Positions 12,208 through 23,811 are shown, counted from the first letter of the stretch. The stretch: 64,000 nt of DNA from Methanobacterium formicicum DSM 3637 (GCF_000302455.1 NZ_AMPO01000013.1:1-64000), one strand, 5' to 3'. Notes: generated from the letters alone by a model not told the origin. Numbers and translations are program-made.

Positions 12208-12550
12208 CTCAAATGTTAGTAACAGCTTTTAAAACCTGAATTTCATGAACAAATTCAAAAACTGCAGGGGTAGATTCTTGATTTAGAATTCATCCTATAT
12301 ATACCTTTGCGGTGGTATCATTACTAAAATAGTATTAACTTTTTTTAAAAGCACCTGTTTTAAAAAACATCTACTTCTCAAAGGTTCAAATGATAATTTA
12401 TACTATTTTTTCTAGCTAAATAATAGGAGTAATGGAGACGACCAGTTATAGTGAGATTTATCCCCTCTGAAAACTCAACTACAGTTGTCTTCCATGAATT
12501 CCCTTTAACACACCATAAAAGTGGGATGTGTAATGTTTTAATAAGAATCT
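12208..12550. other. Intergenic gap, no gene seen
   Basis: A 343-bp gap between tRNA-Ile and the DUF59 gene. It contains the tRNA promoter candidate and the downstream end of the DUF59 gene. No small gene or repeat array was found. Confidence 0.5.
12296..12308 (-). promoter_or_regulatory. TATA box and BRE candidate for tRNA-Ile
   Basis: On the minus strand AAAGG followed by TATATATA reads as a BRE/TATA pair in an otherwise unstructured region. Transcription would begin about 25 bases further on, giving a leader of roughly 65 bases before the mature tRNA. The leader is longer than usual for a tRNA gene, so the assignment is tentative. Confidence 0.4.
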
Positions 12551-12841
12551 CTATTTGTTGACCATTTCACTGATGGCATCAGCCATCATATGACCTTCAA
12601 CCTGGACTTCTGCCTTGTCGATTCCTTCCACTTTCTCAGCAGCTACACGAGCTTGCATAGCCATGTTGGCAGCGCTCATGCAACCGGGGTTGGTTGGTTT
12701 TATAATGATTTTGGCAGTTTTATCAGCTTCATTAACCTCTATATCGGACACAAGGCCCATTTCCACAATACTAATTCCCATGTGGGGATCAGCTACCTGA
12801 GCCAGAGCTTCTCTAATTTTTCCAACTAATTCATCACTCAT
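12551..12841 (-). CDS. DUF59/MIP18-family iron-sulfur assembly-type protein
   Basis: This 96-residue single-domain protein belongs to the DUF59 (MIP18/SufT/PaaD-like) family that helps in Fe-S cluster handling. It shows the family opening IREALAQVADPHMGISIVEMGLV and, near residue 53, NPGCMSA, whose Cys matches the conserved reactive Cys of the fold (both read in the frame). Length is typical for the stand-alone form. The ATG follows GAGGT by about 7 bases. A role in delivering Fe-S clusters to the many methanogen Fe-S enzymes is inferred from the family. Confidence 0.82.
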   Translation of the reverse strand: MSDELVGKIREALAQVADPHMGISIVEMGLVSDIEVNEADKTAKIIIKPTNPGCMSAANMAMQARVAAEKVEGIDKAEVQVEGHMMADAISEMVNK

Positions 12842-13029
12842 AACAATACCTCAAATGATTTTTTTATTTTTCACACTTTTTAGTGCGTTATAATGTATAA
12901 TTACTTTAAAAAACCTTCATATACATTAAATAATACTTTTATATACATCAAATAATTCATATACCTTAAATAAAGGTACTCTTCTATTTCCATATTTATG
13001 CTATTTAAACTTATTTATAATCTGGGAAC

Positions 13030-13944
13030 TTAAGTCACCCGATGTCTAACTCGAACCGCCACACCTTTTTCTCCCTTTTTCATTTCATTACCGGTCATGA
13101 TAGCCTTACCTACTCCTATTACTTCTCCTTTTCGCACGATGACCACTTCATCCTTTGGAATTATCCCTGGATGGGCGTCCACCACTCCCGGAGCAAACAG
13201 GGTATTGGTCTTCATGTCAAAATCTATTTCCACCCAGTTAACACCAATCTCATTCAGGATGATGCCTCCCTTAATGTTTAAGCTGTAAAGCCCGTTGTTG
13301 TGGTGTAAGACTGCGATCTGTTCATCACCCTGCATCAACCGCCGGTCAAACCTTCCCCTTAATTTATAATCATCCGGCACCAGCTGGTCAGCATCCCGGG
13401 TGTTAAACTGGTAACGGGCTATGGAGCGGAGCATGTGTGGTTGGCGGGCACGACTTTTGAGCTTATTGTATTTTCTAACCTCATTTTTGAGGTTGGTCAT
13501 TGAATCTGGGGATGTGGTTTTACTATCCTGACAGGTAAAAGTGGCCTGTGGCAGATATTCCTGACAGACTTCCAGATAACCGTGGGCCACATGGGCTATG
13601 ACCTTGTGGTCTCCAATATACTCTTTTAGACATTCCCCTGTGATTTTTATTTCTTCACGGGACCAGTCTCCAACTGTGGAAACATCGTAGGACTGGATGG
13701 GATAGGTTTGTTCCATTTCCCGGGGGCAAACACCAAATGGTGATGTTAAAATCGCTTCCTGCAGGCCCTTGGTGGCCTGAGTGAACACATGGTGTGACTT
13801 ACTGGCAGAATAAGGTTTACGCATACTGCAGGGTAAGACCACCACCACCTCTCCCAGGGGCTCTAAAAGTTTCATTCTCTCCCTCCAGCGACGTGCTTCT
13901 GGACGATTAAGTGAGGTTTCAGTGGTACATAGTACTTTGATCAT
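13030..13944 (-). CDS. arcS: Archaeosine synthase catalytic protein, short form (DUF5591 plus PUA)
   Basis: Archaeosine synthase converts preQ0 at tRNA position 15 toward archaeosine (G+). The diagnostic ArcS motif PC-X3-KPY-X2-S-X2-H is intact at residues 38-51. The C-terminal 80 residues (EIGVNWVEIDFD, FAPGVVDAHPGI, VVIVRKGEVIGVGKA) are a PUA RNA-binding domain. At 304 residues it lacks the N-terminal TGT-like domain of full-length ArcS. The missing part may be a separate gene elsewhere, or this may be a naturally short form. A radical SAM partner (RaSEA) is not in the window; the radical SAM gene at 20190 is a SPASM type and not that partner. Confidence 0.8.
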   Translation of the reverse strand: MIKVLCTTETSLNRPEARRWRERMKLLEPLGEVVVVLPCSMRKPYSASKSHHVFTQATKGLQEAILTSPFGVCPREMEQTYPIQSYDVSTVGDWSREEIKITGECLKEYIGDHKVIAHVAHGYLEVCQEYLPQATFTCQDSKTTSPDSMTNLKNEVRKYNKLKSRARQPHMLRSIARYQFNTRDADQLVPDDYKLRGRFDRRLMQGDEQIAVLHHNNGLYSLNIKGGIILNEIGVNWVEIDFDMKTNTLFAPGVVDAHPGIIPKDEVVIVRKGEVIGVGKAIMTGNEMKKGEKGVAVRVRHRVT

Positions 13945-14201
13945 TATTTTACTCCTAAATTTGTTATATAAATCAGTTATTCTGCTTTATAACTTAATTA
14001 TTCGCTTTGAATTATTATTATTCCTTATAAATTGGTTATATGGGTTATTTCAGTCATATTGGTAATTTTTAGTTTTTCCAGTTAATTTATGGTTTTATTA
14101 TGTTTAGATTTTTTCAGGTTAAGGTTTTTTTTCTTCTGTAGAAGTTGTTTTCTCCTTATATTATTATATCCTGACGAGTTCAATATAATTTTATATGTTA
14201 A

Positions 14202-15002
<801 letters not shown>

Positions 15003-15105
15003 ATTTTTTCAAAGTATCGTTCTGTAATTTTCCGGTATCATAGGTATTGTATTCCCCAATGATTATCTGGTACTGAATGGAATTATCCTGTGAATGGAGT
15101 TTAAA

Positions 15106-15903
15106 ATGATAAAAACCCTGATAAAATCCACCCGTATGACATGGGCATCCAAAAATGCCAACATGTTTTTACTGGCACTTACCTATGCCTATTTTTCCAA
15201 CACTCCCATCAATAATCCCTTTGAGATTTTAGGTGGTCTGGTACTGGTTTCTGTTCTATGGGGTGCTCTGTACACACTTAACGATCTGACTGATCTGGAT
15301 TTAGACCGAGGGGACCGTCAAAAGCAGGATCGTGCTTTTATAAAGAACAAGGTGGATAAAGAGTTCATACTCCTTTTTGTGGGAATTTTAACCTCTGCAG
15401 TATTCATAATCTCCTTTGCAGCTTTCCCGCCTGCTTTCACCTTTATAATGTCATTGATGCTGATTAATCAGTTGATATACACTGTTCCACCCATCCGCCT
15501 CAAGGAAACAAGTCTGGCTCCTTTTTTTAGCACTGCCACCAATTCAGTGCTGCGCCTGGCTTCCTGTGCTGTGCTACTGGGAAATGTTTTCCTGGTTCCC
15601 ATTTCAGTTTACCTTTTCATGTACCTGGCGGGTATGGGAACTTACCTGATGTACAAATCTCATTCCAAGGATGCCAGTCTGGTGGCGATTATGGGGGGTG
15701 CAGTACTTCTTTACATGCTTTACTCGGGGGACATGAATTTAATACAATTCGCGGTGGCTGTTTTACCCTCTTTCCTGGCAGCAGTGCCTCTTTATTTATC
15801 ACTGTTTACAAATAAGGAATCCATGTTCCATCTGGCAGATATACTGTACCATCAGGTGGCCATGGTATTTTTCCTTCTGTGCATACTGGTAATCGTATTT
15901 TAG
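15106..15903 (+). CDS. UbiA-family membrane prenyltransferase
   Basis: A 265-residue membrane protein with about eight hydrophobic helices. It has the first Asp-rich motif NDLTDLDLDRGDR, which binds the Mg-diphosphate of a prenyl donor in UbiA enzymes. The second Asp motif is less clear (around SKDAS). GGAG is 6 bases before the ATG at 15106; the in-frame ATG at 15094 is rejected for lack of a binding site. Archaeal UbiA proteins make ether lipids, quinones or related prenylated compounds. The nearby geranylgeranyl reductase gene suggests lipid metabolism, but the substrate is not known. Confidence 0.75.
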   Translation: MIKTLIKSTRMTWASKNANMFLLALTYAYFSNTPINNPFEILGGLVLVSVLWGALYTLNDLTDLDLDRGDRQKQDRAFIKNKVDKEFILLFVGILTSAVFIISFAAFPPAFTFIMSLMLINQLIYTVPPIRLKETSLAPFFSTATNSVLRLASCAVLLGNVFLVPISVYLFMYLAGMGTYLMYKSHSKDASLVAIMGGAVLLYMLYSGDMNLIQFAVAVLPSFLAAVPLYLSLFTNKESMFHLADILYHQVAMVFFLLCILVIVF

Positions 15904-16041
15904 TGGAAGTTTAGTAAAATTAGTGAAGATTAGTAAAGTAATGAATTCTAGTGGAATGGAAAAATCAAATAAAATATGAAATGTTTCAAAGGTTAAAAAT
16001 TTCTTAACCTTTAAAACGGTTAAATCACATTTGAAGTATGC

Positions 16042-17223
16042 TTAGAATAATTTACCTAACTTTAAAAGAGCTTTTGGTGAGATTTTAACCAGTTTCCTAA
16101 CCATTTCTGCGGTGTTAATGGTCTCAAAGTCACTGTCCTTGAAAACATTGGCAATTTCATCTAATTCTTCATCAGAAAGGCTTAAAAGATATTCTTTAGC
16201 TTTAAGGTACTTTTTGAATGATTCTCCCAGTTCATCTTCGCAGAGTTTTTCGTAGACTTTGAGGTTTTTATGGGAATAATCACCATCACTAACAGCCTGG
16301 GCAGCAACCTGACCAGCTATACGACCTCCCAGCATACCACTGATTATACCTCCACCAGTGAGTGGGTTTACCATGCTGGCAGCATCTCCAGTCACCAGAA
16401 CGTTATCTGCCACCATTTTTTTGAGTAATCCACCTACTGGATCACCACCAACGTTGAGTTCCACAGGTTGAGCATTCTGAGTGGCGGGGTTGCTTTCCAC
16501 AAACTCTAAAAGGTGCTGGTATGCAGTTTTGTCGGTTATGGTGGTTAAAACACCAAGACCAACATTGGCTATGTCATCCCCTTTGGGGAATATCCAGGCG
16601 TAACCTCCAGGGGCTACACTACCAAAGTGGAATTCTATACAATCTGGTTCTGCCATTTGGACTCCGGCCATTTCAAACTGTGCGCAGGATTCCATATTTT
16701 TAGGTTTAAGGGCAGTTTTGAGTCCAGCCCATCTTCCAACACGGGATTCAGGGCCATCAGCAGCTATAACAATCTTGGCTTTGATTTCCAGTTCTTCTCC
16801 CATGTGCTCGACAGTAACCACGACCTGGTCTTCTTCTCTTCGCAGGCCGGTAGCCAGAGTTTTTACCATGATCTTAGCACCGGCACGGCCGGCATCCATA
16901 GCCATAAACTTATCAAAGACCTTACGTTCCAGGATATAACCTGCTTCAGGGAGTTTCACTTTTTCATCTGTGAGGTTCACTGCAGTGCCGTTGGGTGAGA
17001 CCATTCTAACTCCAGTGGCCTCTTTGGTCACCCATCGTGGGGATGGTTCAATTCCCAGTTTCTTAAGACCGTCTTTGGAGACACCTTCTGCGCATCTTTT
17101 GGGTGATCCTATCTCTGATTTTTTGTCAATTACAATTACCTGGGCACCACCAATGACTGCGTGTTTGGCCGCTGTTGAACCGGCAGGACCGGCACCTATA
17201 ACCAGAATATCAGTTTCCATCAT
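16042..17223 (-). CDS. Geranylgeranyl reductase family FAD protein (archaeal lipid saturation)
   Basis: This flavoprotein family reduces the double bonds of geranylgeranyl chains in archaeal ether lipids. The N-terminal FAD-binding Rossmann motif GAGPAGSTAAK is followed by KRCAEGVS, the family-specific Cys-containing loop (about residues 42-49). The second FAD motif TGDAASMVNPLTGGGI is intact near 277-292. Length (393) is normal. The gene begins 4 bases after a two-cluster ferredoxin gene, whose end contains its ribosome binding site. The two are surely one operon, and the ferredoxin is the likely electron donor. Either of two adjacent ATGs (17223, 17220) may start it. Confidence 0.9.
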   Translation of the reverse strand: MMETDILVIGAGPAGSTAAKHAVIGGAQVIVIDKKSEIGSPKRCAEGVSKDGLKKLGIEPSPRWVTKEATGVRMVSPNGTAVNLTDEKVKLPEAGYILERKVFDKFMAMDAGRAGAKIMVKTLATGLRREEDQVVVTVEHMGEELEIKAKIVIAADGPESRVGRWAGLKTALKPKNMESCAQFEMAGVQMAEPDCIEFHFGSVAPGGYAWIFPKGDDIANVGLGVLTTITDKTAYQHLLEFVESNPATQNAQPVELNVGGDPVGGLLKKMVADNVLVTGDAASMVNPLTGGGIISGMLGGRIAGQVAAQAVSDGDYSHKNLKVYEKLCEDELGESFKKYLKAKEYLLSLSDEELDEIANVFKDSDFETINTAEMVRKLVKISPKALLKLGKLF

Positions 17224-17227
17224 TTTA

Positions 17228-17395
17228 TCATTCCTTTTTTTCCAGGGCCTTTACTGGACACACCTGGAGACATATCTGGCAGTCTTTACATTCTTCTTCG
17301 TTGAAATTTAAACTGATTTCCCGTACTTCAATGAGGTTACGCGGACAAACACCCGCACATTCCCCACAGTACATACACCATTCCTTGACTATCAT
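17228..17395 (-). CDS. Small 2[4Fe-4S] ferredoxin, partner of the reductase
   Basis: A 55-residue ferredoxin with two complete cluster motifs: CMYCGECAGVCP and CKDCQICLQVCP. Nothing else is present beyond the core bacterial-type 2[4Fe-4S] fold. The stop is 4 bases before the geranylgeranyl reductase start, so the two are translationally coupled. It very likely delivers low-potential electrons to the reductase for lipid saturation, as inferred from context. Confidence 0.9.
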   Translation of the reverse strand: MIVKEWCMYCGECAGVCPRNLIEVREISLNFNEEECKDCQICLQVCPVKALEKKE

Positions 17396-17692
17396 ATTCT
17401 CAGTCCTATCGTTATTTTTAAATTAACAATTGAATCATTATCAATTGAATCATATTATCAAACTTAAATTATTATCAAATCTTTTTATTTCTTACAATAT
17501 TAGTTTTACTTTTTTAAAAAATCCTTGGCTATTTTATTCAATTTAGTGATAAATCTAATGAAATCAAATGTATTTTAAATCGCTTAATTCCCAATCTGGT
17601 ATTCCCAATTAGGTATTTTCAAGATTTTTTTTAATCTAAGAATCAAAAACTGTTTTTAAAAGTAGGAAATAAATGAAATTTAGAAAATAGTT

Positions 17693-18016
17693 TTAAGCAG
17701 TTGTATTGGTTTCTTCAGAAGGGGTATTTGTGGTTGGTTCTTGTGTTTGAGTATTAGTTTTTTGGGTTGTGTAACTACTGCTTGATGTTGTTTTTCGGGT
17801 ACTGGTGCTGGTTGTGGCTTTCTGTGATGTTGCTGTTTGCGTGGTAGTGCTGTTATTGGTAACTGTTGCGGGTGTGGATGTATTGGTGGATATATTACTA
17901 TTTAAGGTTTGGTTGGTGTCTGGTGACTCGGCAGGACTGTAACCCATTCCCACTACTGATCCAGCAATTACTCCAACTAGTAGTATAGGTATGATTATCA
18001 TATCTTTCCTAATCAT
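17693..18016 (-). CDS. Small Thr/Ser-rich exported protein
   Basis: I do not recognise a family. After an N-terminal Arg/Lys pair and a hydrophobic helix (about residues 5-24), the protein is a low-complexity chain of Thr, Ser, Asn and Gln to its end. The ATG at 18016 has AAGGAG 8 bases upstream; a GTG at 18025 is also in frame. The ribosome-binding segment is duplicated: TTAAGGAGTGGATTT occurs twice in tandem upstream. The low-complexity part would be heavily N- or O-glycosylated if exported. It resembles the proteins at 2353 and 19742 in composition only. Confidence 0.55.
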   Translation of the reverse strand: MIRKDMIIIPILLVGVIAGSVVGMGYSPAESPDTNQTLNSNISTNTSTPATVTNNSTTTQTATSQKATTSTSTRKTTSSSSYTTQKTNTQTQEPTTNTPSEETNTTA

Positions 18017-18387
18017 AAAATCCACTCCTTAAATCAAATCCACTCCTTAATATTATCTGATTATTTATTACATTTATATTTTTGCAGAGTTAGAGTGAAT
18101 TAGACTTTCAAAGTCTTGTTACATTAAAAGAATCCGTGGTCAATCAGAATTCCATTATTAACGATACAAGAAGAGTCTTTAACTATTTTTCATAAAATAG
18201 GAGGATATCTAAGTATAATCTCAACAATGAACAGATAGTAATCTAAATGGTTAATGGTAAGTTAAATAGTTATTTTACTAATAAAATAATTCATTAAATC
18301 AATAATTCATTAATCATGTAATCATTGATATAACATGTAATCAGCAGATAATTGTCAAAAATATCGTTAATTAATCTGGACATCTGC
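18017..18387. other. Intergenic gap, no gene seen
   Basis: A 371-bp AT-rich gap holding the duplicated ribosome-binding segment of the Thr/Ser-rich gene (18017-18055). Several imperfect repeats of ATTCATTAATCA-like sequence lie at 18285-18330. No further gene is supported. Confidence 0.45.
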
Positions 18388-18702
18388 TTATTGTTGACTT
18401 CTACCTTCTTTGCAGAAGTAACCGGCTGGTTCCCCACTGAATAGGTTGTTCTCTTTCCAAACCAGACACTTATCGCACTGACATTCTTGATTGGTATTTA
18501 GGTCCCCTATAGTTTCCTTTTCTCCAGAGCAGTACATTGCTGGAATTCTTTCCTCTTCAATCATCATCCTGGAGTCCAGATCTTCCATTGCAATTTCATC
18601 TATTATTTTCATTTTATCCAGAACACATCTTGATCTATTTTGCACCGGACAACAGTCACAAAGACATTCATTCAGGTTTTCCAAATTGAATTCAACGTCC
18701 AT
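18388..18702 (-). CDS. Cys-rich DUF2769-type protein
   Basis: A 104-residue protein with two Cys clusters, CLCDCCPVQNRSRC near the N-terminus and CQCDKCLVW near residue 74. Two more single Cys occur (in MYCSG and YFCKEG). The CxCxxCP arrangement matches DUF2769, a small family of methanogens thought to bind metal or Fe-S. No catalytic residues are known. It is divergent from the broken YnfA gene to its right. Confidence 0.7.
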   Translation of the reverse strand: MDVEFNLENLNECLCDCCPVQNRSRCVLDKMKIIDEIAMEDLDSRMMIEEERIPAMYCSGEKETIGDLNTNQECQCDKCLVWKENNLFSGEPAGYFCKEGRSQQ

Positions 18703-18832
18703 CCAAATATCCCCCTTATCCCATTATCAATTGTTTAATTATGGCTATTATTAGAAATACAATTATGTGAAGAATACAATTATATGATTGTAGATGTTCT
18801 CAAATAATTATTTAACATGGCTGGAGGAGGTG

Positions 18833-19170
18833 ATGGGAATCAGTGTAATTTTTAAATCATTGTTATTCTTTATTCTAGCAGGTTTATGTGAAATAGGTGG
18901 AGGATACCTTATATGGCTCTGGTTAAGAGAAGGCCGGGGCATTGAATTAGCATTTTAGGTGCCATTATCTTGGTACTTTACGGTGTTATTCCCACATTAC
19001 AACCTGCTAATTTTGGAAGAGTTTACGCGGCTTATGGTGGTGTTTTCATTGCAATGACTTTAATCTGGGGTTGGCAAATAGATAAGGTCATTCCGGATAA
19101 ATTTGATATTATTGGTGCCAGCATAGCACTTACCGGAGTTTTTATCATCATGTACTGGCCTCGTAGTTAA
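18833..19170 (+). pseudogene. YnfA/UPF0060 membrane protein gene with a frameshift
   Basis: Two reading frames together give a complete YnfA-like small multidrug-resistance-type membrane protein. The first frame (18833-18958) reads ICE-like [18 protein letters not shown] and stops at TAG 18956. The second continues with [29 protein letters not shown] and ends at 19170. Restoring one base near 18950 gives about 112 residues, the normal size. GGAGG at 18823-18827 precedes the ATG. A recent one-base deletion, an assembly error or programmed frameshifting could explain it; simple inactivation is the default. Confidence 0.85.
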
Positions 19171-19433
19171 CCATGTGTTGAAGTTAACCCGATTAATTAA
19201 TTATTATTACTTAACGTCATAAATCACCAAGGAAAACCCTTAAAAATAATGTAATCTAGAATTTATAGAAATTGTAATCTAAAATTTATGGTATAAAACT
19301 GCTTTAACTGTTAAATAATGAATACTAAAAAAATAATGAAATACTAAATATTGCAATACTAAAACAGCTTAAAAATAATTAAATTTAATTAAAAGTAATT
19401 TAAAAAAAGATTTTAAATAAGCAGGATACATTC

Positions 19434-19610
19434 CTACTCATTTTCTTCTTCATTTTCATCTTCACGGGATTTAAACACATAACCACAGTCACTGCATGTA
19501 AGGTTTTGAGTGGTGCCAAAGGCACGATGTTTTGCATCTAATCGTCGGTTAAGGGTTTTATCTTTTGAACCGCATTTTGGGCATTTTTCATTCAATTTAC
19601 CTAAATTCAT
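19434..19610 (-). CDS. Small zinc-ribbon protein
   Basis: A 58-residue protein with two knuckles, CPKCGS near residue 10 and CSDCGY near residue 39, forming a four-Cys zinc ribbon. The basic segment KTLNRRLDAKHR lies between them, with an acidic tail of Glu/Asp/Asn. GGAGG lies 6 bases before the ATG at 19610; an ATG at 19613 is adjacent. Such proteins in archaea often bind nucleic acid or a polymerase, but no function is known. Confidence 0.75.
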   Translation of the reverse strand: MNLGKLNEKCPKCGSKDKTLNRRLDAKHRAFGTTQNLTCSDCGYVFKSREDENEEENE

Positions 19611-19741
19611 CATATGCCTCCATTTAGAGTGAATTCTATGTCTGGGTATCTTAATAGTTCATATTAGGTTCATAACATCATTAAGTTCATATCATTCTGG
19701 TGGGGTACGTGTTCTTAGGGGGTATTGTAATGTATTAAACT

Positions 19742-20023
19742 TCATGTTGATGGTTGAGTTGTGGTTGTTTGATTTTGAGTGTTGTTTTGAGTGTTGTTGC
19801 CGCTGTTGGTATTTGTATCACTGGAAGATGTTGTTGATTGCTGGCTTTGAGCTGCCTGTCCAGACTGTGTCTGGTCCGATGAAAGGGGGTTTTTCAAAAG
19901 GGTGAATTTTGTGGAATTATTAGTGGTATTGTTACTTACAGAATTGGCTTCAGCGAAGTAACCCAAGGCAACCACTCCTATAATAAGCAGAACGCCTATA
20001 ATTACCGGTGTACTTCTTTTCAT
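19742..20023 (-). CDS. Small exported Asn/Gln/Thr/Ser-rich protein
   Basis: The 93-residue product has a MKRS start, one hydrophobic helix (about 7-25, VIIGVLLIIGVVALGYF) and then a polar low-complexity region. That region contains many Asn-X-Thr/Ser sequons, Gln-Ser runs and a Thr-rich end. No family is recognised. It lies downstream of the radical SAM gene on the same strand with a 166-bp gap. It has no Cys, so it is not an obvious thioether-type precursor. Confidence 0.55.
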   Translation of the reverse strand: MKRSTPVIIGVLLIIGVVALGYFAEANSVSNNTTNNSTKFTLLKNPLSSDQTQSGQAAQSQQSTTSSSDTNTNSGNNTQNNTQNQTTTTQPST

Positions 20024-20189
20024 ATCAAGTCATCTCGTTATTTTATTTTTTTTGTTATCACGTTACTGGAGTATTTAGTAAATGAAAAATAATCATTTGA
20101 TTATTTATGAATAATTTTTATTTAATCTTTTGCAAAATCAAACTTTGGTTTCAAATCCTGAAGGTTTCAAAACATGAATTCTTGATGAA

Positions 20190-21344
<1,155 letters not shown>

Positions 21345-21873
21345 TAAGTTCACCACTTATTCTATTAGTTCATTATGAACATTATTGTACGAACATTTAC
21401 TTTGCAAAGATCTTAGTTTATCTTTTTTGTAAATATCCTATTTTATCTTAATTTTTAGATATTGCACTTTTAGTGATATATTTAACTGTTTGAAGGATCA
21501 TTGCACTGTTTTAATAATTATTGTACTGTTTTAGAAATATTCCTTCGGTAAATGTATTCTCAAATGAAACATTAGATAGTCATTATAGGGGGGTCTTGTT
21601 TTTATACCTTACTCTGGCTATTAACTGGTTTTGGGACTCTGGCCTTTTGTAGGTCTAATTTTAAGATTTATAGCTGGAAATTTTTATTAAACTCTAAAAT
21701 AGCTATATTTTTAGTTTTTTCTTAGATATAATGGTTATTACCTGTTGAAAAACCTATTCTGGATTAATCAAAATTTTGAATGATTAATAATCTAAGAAAT
21801 GTTTTTATAGGATGAGGGCAGAGACTATAAACTTCTATTACACTACCTCCCTTAAATTAATTGGATGGTTTTA
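21345..21873. other. Divergent intergenic gap with three TTGYACT direct repeats
   Basis: The 529-bp region between the divergent radical SAM and YhgE-like genes has three related segments: ATTGCACTTTTAG, ATTGCACTGTTTTA and ATTGTACTGTTTTA (near 21462, 21501 and 21521). I checked both strands for a small Cys-rich precursor peptide and found none. Confidence 0.5.
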
Positions 21874-23778
21874 ATGATTAAAGGTGCAAGAGAAATTTTT
21901 AAAAGCGATCTTAGGGCTATAAAGAACAACCCTGTAGTTTTAATTGTCCTAGCGGCGATTATCATAATCCCCTCAATGTACGCCCTGTTGAATATTCAGG
22001 CAACATGGGATCCCTATGCTTTAACATCTAACCTCAAAGTGGCAGTAGCCAACGAGGATACAGGTTCTACTCTTAATGGGACCCAGTATAATGTTGGAAA
22101 TATGCTGGTTGATGAATTGAAGGATAACGATAAATTCAACTGGCAATTCGTTGATGAGGAAACAGCGCGAAACGGGGTTAAAAATGGAGATTACTACGCA
22201 GCTCTTATAATACCCGGTAATTTCAGTCAGACTGTACTATCCATTGACACCACCAATCCACAGCAGGCCAATATAGAATATGTGGTTAATGATAAACTGA
22301 ATGCCATTGCCCCTAAAATGACCAACACCGGGGCAGATACCTTACAAACAAAGATCAATGATGAAATAGTGGAAACTGTTGATGGTATCATATTTGGTAA
22401 ACTCAGTGATGTGGGTCAGCTGGCCAAGGAGAACAAAGCAACGTTTCTTAAAACAAAATCCATGCTAAATGAGTTAAACGGGAATTTAGGAAACATTGAT
22501 AATGATCTACTTCAGGCTAACTCAGTAATGGCCACTGTTAATGGAATCTGGCCTAAGTTCAGTGCACAGCTACCAGTTATGAAGAGCGAGGCTGATGAGG
22601 TCAAATCGAAATACGATACTCTGTACAATTACATTCAGAGTGACCCTGCAAAGGCCCTCTCCACAGTTCAGGATATGGAGTCCGTTGATACTAAAATTAT
22701 AACTGGCTTAAAATATGTGGATGCCTTTTTAGTTGCCCTTTACAATCAAACCGGGGATGAAAATTTAAAGCCAATCATCGCCCAGGTCGAAGATGCCACT
22801 ACCAAGGCAACTACAGTTCTCACACTCTTACAAGAGATTGAAGCAGATATTGCCAGTAGCAAAGACCCTTCAGGTAAGTTAAATCAACTTAAAACTTCAA
22901 TTGACCAGATGGACAGTGCCATTAATTTCTTGGCAAACAACAAGGACAACATTGATCAGGCCATCAATACTGCATCAGCTAAACTGGCCATGGCCAACTC
23001 CCAATGGCCGGAGGTTAGAAGTTCCATCCAGACTGCAACTAGTAAAGTTAATTCAGTGGATGAAGCTGATCTGGATCGTTTAATTGCATTTGCGGACACA
23101 GATCAAAACGGTGTGAAAAATTACTTTGAAACTCCGGTAAAACTGGATAAAACCCATATTTATCCGGTAGATAATTATGGTTCTGCACTTGCACCGTTCT
23201 ATATTGCAATCTCTTTATGGATTGGTTGTATAATTGCAGTAGCAATGATCTCCATGCGTGTCAAATCCCGGAAGAAGTACAGTGCCGAAACAGTGTATAT
23301 GGGAAGAATGGGCCTATTTTTATTAATAGGTTTAATACAGTCGTTTATAGTTGCGGTAGGGGCTTTACTCATGCATATTCAGGTCTCATCACAGCTTTTG
23401 TTCCTGTTTACCACCATCTACATTGGTCTGTGTGGTATGGTTGTGGTCTACTCCATGACCTCTGCCTTTGGAAATGCAGGGAAAGCACTGGCCATTATAA
23501 TCCTGGTTCTGCAGATAACTGCCACCGGAGGAACATTCCCAGTGGAGCTTTTACCCTCATTCTTCCAGGCCATACACCCCTATCTTCCTTTGACTTATGC
23601 TATTGGAGCACTGCGTGAAGTGGTTGCTGGTGTATTATGGAGTAATTTCTTATACTGCATAGGAGTACTAGCCATATTCCCAGTTGTAAGCTTTATCCTG
23701 ACTTTGATCATCAAAGAAAAAGTTGATAAACGGGCCCAGTGGACGGAAAGCAAGTTGAAAGACAGCGGATTGTTCTAA
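21874..23778 (+). CDS. YhgE/Pip-family membrane protein (ABC-2-type permease fold)
   Basis: The protein has one N-terminal membrane helix (VVLIVLAAIIIIPSMYAL), a long extracellular helical domain of about 400 residues, and five to six C-terminal helices. The signature PSMYALLNIQATWDPY and the C-terminal GGTFPVELLPSFFQAIHPYLPLTYA are typical of YhgE/Pip, related to phage-infection protein and ABC-2 permeases. No ATPase gene is adjacent, as is usual for YhgE. Ligand and role are unknown. The ATG at 21874 follows GGATGG; the ATG at 21865 is in frame. A T-rich terminator follows the stop. Confidence 0.85.
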   Translation: MIKGAREIFKSDLRAIKNNPVVLIVLAAIIIIPSMYALLNIQATWDPYALTSNLKVAVANEDTGSTLNGTQYNVGNMLVDELKDNDKFNWQFVDEETARNGVKNGDYYAALIIPGNFSQTVLSIDTTNPQQANIEYVVNDKLNAIAPKMTNTGADTLQTKINDEIVETVDGIIFGKLSDVGQLAKENKATFLKTKSMLNELNGNLGNIDNDLLQANSVMATVNGIWPKFSAQLPVMKSEADEVKSKYDTLYNYIQSDPAKALSTVQDMESVDTKIITGLKYVDAFLVALYNQTGDENLKPIIAQVEDATTKATTVLTLLQEIEADIASSKDPSGKLNQLKTSIDQMDSAINFLANNKDNIDQAINTASAKLAMANSQWPEVRSSIQTATSKVNSVDEADLDRLIAFADTDQNGVKNYFETPVKLDKTHIYPVDNYGSALAPFYIAISLWIGCIIAVAMISMRVKSRKKYSAETVYMGRMGLFLLIGLIQSFIVAVGALLMHIQVSSQLLFLFTTIYIGLCGMVVVYSMTSAFGNAGKALAIIILVLQITATGGTFPVELLPSFFQAIHPYLPLTYAIGALREVVAGVLWSNFLYCIGVLAIFPVVSFILTLIIKEKVDKRAQWTESKLKDSGLF

Positions 23779-23786
23779 AATAATTC

Positions 23787-23811
23787 CTTTTTTTTATTTT
23801 TCTATTTTTTT
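23787..23811 (+). terminator. T-rich terminator after the YhgE-like gene
   Basis: Three consecutive runs of T (8, 5 and 7 bases) begin 8 bases after the stop, with no strong hairpin. This is characteristic of archaeal oligo-T termination. Confidence 0.65.
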
